The notes beneath the pieces are model-generated. The model saw only the letters and a program-made list of their open reading frames with translations. It did no database searches and was not told the DNA's origin. From Nitrospinota bacterium (lineage in GTDB: Bacteria; Nitrospirota; Nitrospiria; Nitrospirales; UBA8639): DNA of 11,214 nucleotides. Positions within the stretch are counted from its first letter, which is position 1. Every line of letters starts with the position of its first letter. The stretch is from positions 1 to 11,214 of the forward strand of contig JADFRB010000022.1 of NCBI GenBank assembly GCA_022561525.1, given 5' to 3'. The translations under genes and the position numbers were made by a program. This document shows positions 6,275 to 11,214 of this stretch, in pieces.

Positions 6275-7058
6275 CTTTTCGCAGTAACTCCATGCCTCGG
6301 CCTTCGTCTTGAGCACGGCCGGATCGTTCAGCCACGTTGGTGGCGCGCAATTCTTCGATAATTTCATCCACGGTGGTGGCTGTCGATTGAATCGGCAGGG
6401 TGCAGGGGGCGCAGCCTAAACTCCGATACCGGGTGCCATCACCTTTATCTAAATAGAGGTCCATGAAGGGAATGTTTTCGAGTTTGATGTATTCCCAAAT
6501 ATTAATTTCCGTCCAATCCAAAAGCGGGTGAATTCGAATATGTGTGCCAGGAGGAAAGGACGTTTTAAATTGATCCCACAGCTCGGGAGGTTGGTCTCGA
6601 AAATCCCAATCATTGTTTTTGTCACGTGGGGAGAAGTACCGTTCTTTGGCACGAGTGCTTTCTTCATCAGCGCGGACACCCAAGATAATTCCCGTATAAC
6701 CCTTCTCTTCCAATAACATCTTGAGTCCATTGGTTTTGAGAGCGGTGCAGCATTCCACTCGGCCTCGCTCATGATTCATGCCGTCGGCTAAGGCTTGTGT
6801 GTTTTGCCCGACAACCAGGTTGAGTCGCCATTCGCGTGCCATTCGATCGCGGTATTCAATCATGGACGGAATTTTGTAACTGGTGTCGACGTGGAGGAGA
6901 GGAAAGGGCACATGGTCAAAAAACGCTTTCCGTGCAAGCCAGAGTAAGACCGTGGAGTCTTTGCCCATGGACCACAGCATTCCCAGGTTGTCAAAGTGTT
7001 TATAGGCTTCCCGAAGAATATACACACTTTGATCTTCGAGTTGGCGAATATGTCTCAT
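6261..7058 (-). CDS. cysD: Sulfate adenylyltransferase subunit 2 (ATP sulfurylase, PP-loop)
   Basis: CysD is the catalytic subunit of bacterial ATP sulfurylase. It adenylates sulfate to APS together with the GTPase CysN, in the cytoplasm. The PP-loop is SMGKDST (30-36). Other family landmarks are [17 protein letters not shown] (from about 56), [12 protein letters not shown] (from about 102), [21 protein letters not shown] (from about 127), [14 protein letters not shown] and [10 protein letters not shown]. At 265 residues it is somewhat shorter than many CysD proteins of about 300, but the C-terminal [21 protein letters not shown] is family-like, so it appears complete. Its ATG overlaps the stop of the TrpD2-like gene in an ATGA (7058-7055), and its own stop overlaps the cysN start, so all three are probably translated as one coupled operon. 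Confidence 0.95.
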   Translation of the reverse strand: MRHIRQLEDQSVYILREAYKHFDNLGMLWSMGKDSTVLLWLARKAFFDHVPFPLLHVDTSYKIPSMIEYRDRMAREWRLNLVVGQNTQALADGMNHERGRVECCTALKTNGLKMLLEEKGYTGIILGVRADEESTRAKERYFSPRDKNNDWDFRDQPPELWDQFKTSFPPGTHIRIHPLLDWTEINIWEYIKLENIPFMDLYLDKGDGTRYRSLGCAPCTLPIQSTATTVDEIIEELRATNVAERSGRAQDEGRGMELLRKDGYM

Positions 7059-8137
7059 GCGTGAACGACCTTTTTTTCAGGAAACGTGGTGGGTGGTGAG
7101 GAGGAGGAAGCAGACAAATCGCTCAGCTTGCGTGCCGCAAGGCCCGACTCAAGTGTCTTGAGCGCAAGGGGAACGCCGGCGGCAATCGAAGGGACTTGAC
7201 CTGCGGCATACAGTAGCATCGCGGCATTGTAAATGGCCCAATCGCGAAGACGGTCCGTGATTTGGTTCTGTAACACCTTGGTAATGATTGCGGCTTCTTG
7301 CGCCGGAAGCGACATGGTGGACGAAGGCAGGGGAATCGCCATATTTTGAAATGCCCCCAACTGCAATCGAACATCTTGCGGTTTCAAATGCACAGGTACG
7401 ACTCGATCATCGCGAAGCTCTCGCATGAGTGCCGGTGTTGAGATGGAGAGTTCGGGAAAACCTTCGACTCCTTGGAAGACCAAAAGGCGATGCCCGCCTA
7501 GCATGGAGACCGCTTCGGGGAATTTCTCCAAGTATGGGGGATGGGCCACACCAATAACCTGCGACTGTGCCCGAATAGGATTTAACAGGCGGGCGACTTG
7601 ATGAAAAAGATTTTGCGCTCCAAGTTCCTCACGTAAATCAAGAAACCGAACCAACGGCGGATGATAGAGCGCCAAATCCAGGTACGCAAAACCGAGCTCC
7701 CTAAGAGCCACGGGTATATCCTCCCCTTGCAAATCGTTTGGGATCCCTAACTCAGTGAGGATACGTGAGAGGTCCGAGGCTGCCGTCGCGTTCCCGATGC
7801 TATGCACACAGATTTTTGCTCCAGCGGCTGCCGCAATCATGGCCCCGGCGAGGAACACGTGAATGGTGTTGTGCTTTTCTCCATAGGCTGGGACATCCAC
7901 CACGTTGCTATCCCCTGGCATACTGAGGGATGCGACGTAGCTCCGAGTGGAAGCGGTAAACGCGGCTAACTCGGAAACGGATTCCAACTTTATCCGCATG
8001 GCCATGAGGAACGCCCCAACCTGATGGGGGGTGGCTTGCCCTTCCATCATGAGCTGAATCGCTTCTTTCGATTCATCCCACGTCAGGTCTCGGACTCCAC
8101 GTTGGCCTTTGCCGATTTTGGTGATTAGGTGGTGCAT
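7055..8137 (-). CDS. trpD2: TrpD2/YbiB-like protein (anthranilate phosphoribosyltransferase fold)
   Basis: The 360 residues follow the glycosyltransferase family 3 layout: an N-terminal helical domain ([26 protein letters not shown], 18-43) and a nucleoside-phosphorylase-like domain. The GTGGD pyrophosphate-binding motif of true TrpD is absent and its place is taken by [10 protein letters not shown] (81-90), as in the TrpD2/YbiB branch. [10 protein letters not shown] (112-121), [20 protein letters not shown] (196-215) and [10 protein letters not shown] (221-230) also fit that branch. YbiB of E. coli is reported to bind nucleic acid. No enzymatic reaction is firmly known for this branch, and tryptophan synthesis is unlikely here. 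It leads an operon with cysD and cysN, overlapping cysD by four bases, so a link to sulfate assimilation is possible. ATG 8137 is preferred to TTG 8194, which lies inside an inverted-repeat element. The SD sequence is weak. Confidence 0.82.
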   Translation of the reverse strand: MHHLITKIGKGQRGVRDLTWDESKEAIQLMMEGQATPHQVGAFLMAMRIKLESVSELAAFTASTRSYVASLSMPGDSNVVDVPAYGEKHNTIHVFLAGAMIAAAAGAKICVHSIGNATAASDLSRILTELGIPNDLQGEDIPVALRELGFAYLDLALYHPPLVRFLDLREELGAQNLFHQVARLLNPIRAQSQVIGVAHPPYLEKFPEAVSMLGGHRLLVFQGVEGFPELSISTPALMRELRDDRVVPVHLKPQDVRLQLGAFQNMAIPLPSSTMSLPAQEAAIITKVLQNQITDRLRDWAIYNAAMLLYAAGQVPSIAAGVPLALKTLESGLAARKLSDLSASSSSPPTTFPEKKVVHA

Positions 8138-8159
8138 CGTGTGATCGCAGTTCTCACTT

Positions 8160-8241
8160 CTCAGGTGGATAGGCTGAAGGCTTTTAGGGGTCAATTATGA
8201 GAGATAGCCTTCAATCTTTAGCCTTCAGCCTAAATACCTGA
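8160..8241. repeat. Palindromic element A: 23-bp imperfect inverted repeat
   Basis: Arms at 8160-8182 and 8219+1-8242-1 (8220-8241, with one extra unpaired position) match in two blocks: CTCAGGT with ACCTGAG, and TAGGCTGAAGGCT with AGCCTTCAGCCTA, separated by GGA on one side and AAT on the other. The centre is 37 bases and contains a further AGCCTTCAA half-copy (8206-8214). It ends 23 bases before the chosen start of the TrpD2-like gene, so in that transcript it would be a hairpin in the 5' leader. Confidence 0.7.
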
Positions 8242-8283
8242 GTAGTTACAGCTCATGAACAAATCCGTTGTGTGTTCGTCTTA

Positions 8284-8440
8284 GGGTTCGCGCAAGAATA
8301 ACTTCCCTTGTTTGGGCGTCGATCCATCCCGTCTGGCAGCGTGGCTCGTCCTTTCCATACAGAGAGTATGCGCAATCCTCGCGCCTTGCCAGACAGGTGT
8401 CTCAGCACCCAAACAAGGGAAGTTATTCTTGCGCGAACCC
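8284..8440. mobile_element. Palindromic element B: MITE-like, 33-bp perfect terminal inverted repeats
   Basis: The arms at 8284-8316 and 8408-8440 are perfect 33-bp inverted repeats, beginning GGGTTCGCGC. They are flanked on both sides by TTA (8281-8283 and 8441-8443), as expected of a 3-bp target duplication. Inside are a second 8-bp stem, GTCTGGCA (8331-8338) with TGCCAGAC (8387-8394), and an apical hairpin CATAC/GTATG (8356-8360 with 8366-8370). The 157-bp unit carries no coding frame, so any mobility would depend on a transposase supplied in trans. As RNA it would fold into one long nested rod. The parent family is not recognised. Confidence 0.75.
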
Positions 8441-8443
8441 TTA

Positions 8444-8591
8444 AGGGCACCTCTAAAAACCGTCCTTTTCCGTGATGGCGGGGCGGCGTCAGCCGCGTGC
8501 TCAAATCCTCATGTATTCGCCCATACACTCCGGTTTTCCGCGCGCGGCTTCCTTGCCCTCACAAAAAATGCCTGGTTTGTAGAGGTGCCCT
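8444..8591. mobile_element. Palindromic element C: MITE-like, 18-bp terminal inverted repeats
   Basis: Ends at 8444-8461 and 8574-8591 are inverted repeats matching at 17 of 18 positions, starting AGGGCACCTCTA. Internal palindromes include GCGGC-GTCA-GCCGC (8483-8496) and AGCCGCG (8491-8497) with CGCGGCT (8543-8549). No protein is encoded. It abuts element B with only the TTA copy between them. No clear target duplication is visible: the left flank is TTA and the right flank is CAT. It starts 24 bases past the stop of the radical SAM gene and may act as its terminator region. Confidence 0.65.
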
Positions 8592-8615
8592 CATGTTAAT
8601 CGAAAGACAGAATAG

Positions 8616-10598
8616 CTATCGTGCGGAGTGACTCACGACCCTCACCATCCCGGGCGCTCCGTCTTTTCCACCTTCGGGATCAACTTTGGCGACAGGCCAC
8701 GTGATCAAGCCAGCAACCGTGTCAGACTTGGCATCGGCAGGGCTATGATGCGTGGCATAAATTTGCGGCAACCCGTTGGTGCCGAACTTTGAAATGTATA
8801 GAAAAATCTGCTCACGTGCGTTGATTCGAACCGCCCACGGCTCAAAATCATTCTGATAAAACTCTTCGCACAATTGCATCGCATCCAAACAGCTGACGCC
8901 ACCCGGCTCATTGAGCGTATAATAATAATCAAGCGGCATATCGTATTCGTCCTGTTTATGAATCGTAATACCGAACTTTTCGGGATTCCGAACCATTGGC
9001 GTATGACGATAGGCCACAAAGTAAAACAACTCGACGGAGTGGATGTTGGATTTATTGTTGAGTAAGAACTGCCGTGTGTCTTCCGCTTCTTCTCGTGTTT
9101 CTCCCGGGAAGCCATAAAACGCCATCACATGATTCCAGATCCCCACATTCGCCGCTTCTCTCAAATTATTTTCAATCACACTTTTTTTGGCATGTTTATC
9201 CATGAGTTCCAACACGCGTTCACTGGCCGATTCCATGCCATAGTAAAGAGTCTTGCACCCAGATTTCGCCGCTAACTTCCAAATTTCAGGATCTTGGAGG
9301 GTCTCCTCAAACCGAATGAGGGTGGTCCACTTGATGTCGACATTCTGATCAATCAACAATTGTGAAACCTTTTTAAAGAGCGCAGGGGGATAGGACTCAT
9401 CGGCGAACAGGAAATGATCCGCGTGATACTTTTTCTGTAACGCGCTGACTTCTCGCACGACATCGTTGGCTGGTTTGCCTCGATACTGATCAAAGTACCC
9501 TTGTCCATGATCGCAAAACGTACATTTCCCCCAATAGCATCCCCGAGTCGCGAGATAGGGAAGAATTCGCGTTGGGACAAAATAGGAATCGAGCGGGAAT
9601 CCGTCAAAGTCGGGTAGAGGAAGACTGGTGGTCTTTTCCGTATAAATTTCAGAATTGGTCCGGACATGCCCCTGCTCCCGATACATCAAGTTGGGCACTG
9701 CGGCCCACTCACGGTCACCAACCAAGGCTTCCAGCAACCACAAGAGCGCATGCTCGCCTTCATACATAATGGCCGAGTCAAAAATTTCCGTAAAAAACGG
9801 CTCTTGTTTGACAAGGTCTTCTTGCAAGCGGGTGATCACATTTCCACCCACGGTAATATGAATGTCGGGATAGGCTTCCTTGATCATTTTCCCAAAGGTA
9901 AATCCCGCGATGAGCTGCATTTGAGTGCCAATAGAAATACCCACCACTTCCGGACGTTCTTTGGCCACTGAAGGCAACACCAACTGTTGGCAGACATCGC
10001 GATACACATTCACTTGTGAATCATTGAGACAGGCATATACATCGCTTGAGACACCAGGCCGATATCCCAAATTACTTTCCATGGGATAATACACAAGTGA
10101 GGCAGGATAGTAGGCAGCAGAGATGTACCGCATGACGTCCCGAAAGATGTTCAACGCCCATTCGAGTTTGTCCGCGTCATAAAAATCTTCGCTTCGGTTG
10201 ATGCGTTTCGCTTCATCCGCATTCTCAGCCAATTCCATTACGTCAATCGACAAGGCTTCTTCCAGACATGCTTTTTGATCGATTTCCTTCTCCGTCAATC
10301 CACTGCTGGATTCTTTCGCCTTCAGTTCCCGAAGTTGCTGAGCCATGCGAGCATTGACCCAAATCAAGAACATATCGCTGAAGAACAGTTCGTACATTTC
10401 GATATTGATGTCTCGCTGAATGACTTCATGGCCATTTTCACGAAGCACCGCCGTCAGGCTGGGAAGCGCGAGATAGGGAGCCGTCGGAACCCATTCCGGG
10501 GGGAAGAGCAGCATGGTTTTCACCTTCCGACCGCTCTTTGGCCGACCGCTCTTTGGCATCGAACTTGTTGTGTTAATTTGTATGATGGAAGAGGACAT
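8616..10598 (-). CDS. Cobalamin-type (B12-binding domain) radical SAM protein, complete
   Basis: The 660-residue protein has an N-terminal B12-binding-like Rossmann region, starting TMLLFPPEWVPTAPYLALPSL (from 28) and continuing with GISIGTQMQ, VGGNVITRL (250-258) and GEHALLWLLEAL (281-292). The usual D-x-H-x-x-G cobalamin ligand motif is not seen. A long helical insertion lies at about 70-160. The radical SAM barrel starts with RGCYWGKCTFCDH: cysteines 354, 359 and 362 give CX4CX2C rather than the common CX3CX2C. SAM-domain landmarks YYGMESASERVLELMDK and AFYGFPGETREEAEDT are present. The substrate is unknown. Related enzymes methylate or rearrange unactivated carbons or tailor lipids, cofactors and peptides. 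It lies 5 bases after the stop of an upstream paralogue, so the two are probably co-transcribed. SD is poor and coupling to the upstream stop is likely. Confidence 0.85.
   Translation of the reverse strand: MSSSIIQINTTSSMPKSGRPKSGRKVKTMLLFPPEWVPTAPYLALPSLTAVLRENGHEVIQRDINIEMYELFFSDMFLIWVNARMAQQLRELKAKESSSGLTEKEIDQKACLEEALSIDVMELAENADEAKRINRSEDFYDADKLEWALNIFRDVMRYISAAYYPASLVYYPMESNLGYRPGVSSDVYACLNDSQVNVYRDVCQQLVLPSVAKERPEVVGISIGTQMQLIAGFTFGKMIKEAYPDIHITVGGNVITRLQEDLVKQEPFFTEIFDSAIMYEGEHALLWLLEALVGDREWAAVPNLMYREQGHVRTNSEIYTEKTTSLPLPDFDGFPLDSYFVPTRILPYLATRGCYWGKCTFCDHGQGYFDQYRGKPANDVVREVSALQKKYHADHFLFADESYPPALFKKVSQLLIDQNVDIKWTTLIRFEETLQDPEIWKLAAKSGCKTLYYGMESASERVLELMDKHAKKSVIENNLREAANVGIWNHVMAFYGFPGETREEAEDTRQFLLNNKSNIHSVELFYFVAYRHTPMVRNPEKFGITIHKQDEYDMPLDYYYTLNEPGGVSCLDAMQLCEEFYQNDFEPWAVRINAREQIFLYISKFGTNGLPQIYATHHSPADAKSDTVAGLITWPVAKVDPEGGKDGAPGMVRVVSHSAR
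10528..10557. repeat. Two exact tandem 15-bp copies in the radical SAM N-terminus
   Basis: CGACCGCTCTTTGGC occurs twice with no gap (10528-10542 and 10543-10557). On the coding strand it encodes PKSGR-PKSGR at residues 15-24, a basic, presumably flexible extension ahead of the conserved start of the B12-binding-like domain. Exact identity suggests recent slippage duplication. Confidence 0.85.
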
Positions 10599-10603
10599 GG
10601 TTT

Positions 10604-11214
10604 TTATACTTTCGCCAATTCTTGGCCCTTTTCATCTGGGGTAATTCGAAATTGGAGGGCCGGAAGTTTGTTCGTGCTAAAATAGGCCACATATAAGAAA
10701 ACATATTCACGGATAAAAATCTTCAAGTCCCACCCGGCATAGTGATTTTGTTCAAATTCCTCGAACACACGTTCGGCATCTTCAATGCTTAACCCATCTT
10801 TCACCGTAAAATAGTAATCCAGCGCCAGATCCCATTCAGGGTTGGCATAGAACGTCACTCCCCATTTTTCAGCATTCTTCGCCACCGGGGTATGTTTGCT
10901 CAGGTCGAAGGTCCCAAATCCAATAGAATGGATATGCTCTTTATTGTCTTCCAAGAATTGCATGGAAAATTTGGCATCTTCGTACCGTTCCCCTGGAAAC
11001 CCGAAGAATCCCATGACGTGATTCCACACACCATGTGTAGAAGACAACTCCATGCTTCGTTGAATCACATCCGTCGTCGTCGCCTTATCCATTAATTTGA
11101 GCACTCGCTCGCTGCCTGATTCATATCCAAAATGGAGGAATTTGCAGCCTGAATCCTGAGCATCCTGCCACACTTCATCATCCAATAAACTCTCTTCGAA
11201 CCGCATGTGCGTGG
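10604..11214 (-). CDS. Radical SAM protein, paralogue of the downstream gene, 5' end outside window
   Basis: Only the last roughly 200 residues are in the window. The frame stays open to the edge: codons before the first visible ATG (11206) read T-H, matching the paralogue's W-T-T-L-I-R-F-E-E at the same point, so that ATG is internal and not the start. Landmarks are RFEESLLDDEVW, FGYESGSERVLKLMDKA and MGFFGFPGERYEDAK, followed by a C-terminal region with HTPVAKNAEKWGVTFY and LDYYFTV that matches the downstream protein along its length. The iron-sulfur cluster cysteines and any B12-binding domain would lie outside. It ends at TAA (10604-10606), 5 bases before the next gene, so the two form an operon. 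By eye somewhat under half of the residues are shared, so this is an old duplication, not a recent one. Confidence 0.85.
   Translation of the reverse strand, partial: THMRFEESLLDDEVWQDAQDSGCKFLHFGYESGSERVLKLMDKATTTDVIQRSMELSSTHGVWNHVMGFFGFPGERYEDAKFSMQFLEDNKEHIHSIGFGTFDLSKHTPVAKNAEKWGVTFYANPEWDLALDYYFTVKDGLSIEDAERVFEEFEQNHYAGWDLKIFIREYVFLYVAYFSTNKLPALQFRITPDEKGQELAKV

Larger units (their letters stand above)
8138..8615. other. 478-base gene-free stretch filled with three palindromic elements
   Basis: Between the TrpD2-like gene and the radical SAM gene, three inverted-repeat elements lie nearly end to end (8160-8241, 8284-8440, 8444-8591) and occupy most of the space. Short open frames on both strands here read through the palindrome arms and have no family resemblance. 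Transcription from the radical SAM operon would run through all three before reaching the sulfate operon, so they could terminate or process that transcript. I cannot see a convincing promoter for the TrpD2-like gene. The 41 bases at 8242-8282 are the only unstructured space. Confidence 0.7.

Noticed and set aside
6275..6367. Longer CysN start at 6367
   Set aside because: It would overlap cysD by about 107 bases, and the extra residues are just cysD read in another frame.
8138..8194. Longer TrpD2-like start at a TTG (8194)
   Set aside because: It would translate through the centre and one arm of inverted-repeat element A, and the added residues do not resemble the family N-terminus.
8253..8599. 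Open frames of 91 and 95 codons on both strands between the operons
   Set aside because: They read through the arms of palindromic elements B and C, and their sequence follows from the repeats.

Overview
The window is bacterial DNA with two parts of different character. The right two thirds (about 3.4-11.2 kb) looks like a normal chromosome backbone: tmRNA, a small drug/guanidinium exporter, a sulfate-activation operon and a tandem pair of radical SAM genes. This gene set suggests a Nitrospirota (Nitrospira-like) host. That is an inference from gene content only. The left third (1-3.4 kb) is a patchwork of broken accessory genes.

Left region. One uninterrupted + strand reading frame (2-2368) joins three unrelated pieces: the tail of a transposase, a five-bladed beta-propeller glycosidase-like domain, and the front half of an acetyl-xylan-esterase-like alpha/beta hydrolase. 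The last two resemble planctomycete-type secreted carbohydrate enzymes. The frame then runs antisense into the 3' end of a P4-type tyrosine integrase gene on the - strand. The esterase/integrase joint falls on a 15-bp stretch that fits a plausible motif of both genes. The integrase is cut off just before its catalytic tyrosine. Its promoter and start region carry repeated TTGCCCCCA boxes.

Middle. The broken integrase lies directly downstream of ssrA (tmRNA, - strand, 3401-3753), whose 3' end is a classic island attachment site. ssrA has its own terminator and encodes the tag ANEPLALAA. Divergent from it is sugE/gdx (+ strand, 3931-4251). Between sugE and the next operon is a nested palindromic intergenic repeat.

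Sulfate operon (- strand, transcribed right to left): a TrpD2/YbiB-like gene (8137-7055), cysD (7058-6261) and a cysN-cysC fusion (6274-4403). The genes overlap by 4 and 14 bases, so translation is probably coupled. CysD and CysN together make ATP sulfurylase. The CysC-like tail of CysN has a damaged Walker A motif and may not be an active APS kinase.

Between the TrpD2-like gene and the radical SAM genes, 478 bases without a gene (8138-8615) hold three separate inverted-repeat elements in a row. One has 33-bp perfect arms flanked by a TTA direct repeat. The right end holds two paralogous cobalamin-type radical SAM genes on the - strand, the upstream one cut by the window edge.

I see no CRISPR array, rRNA or tRNA, and no convincing riboswitch.
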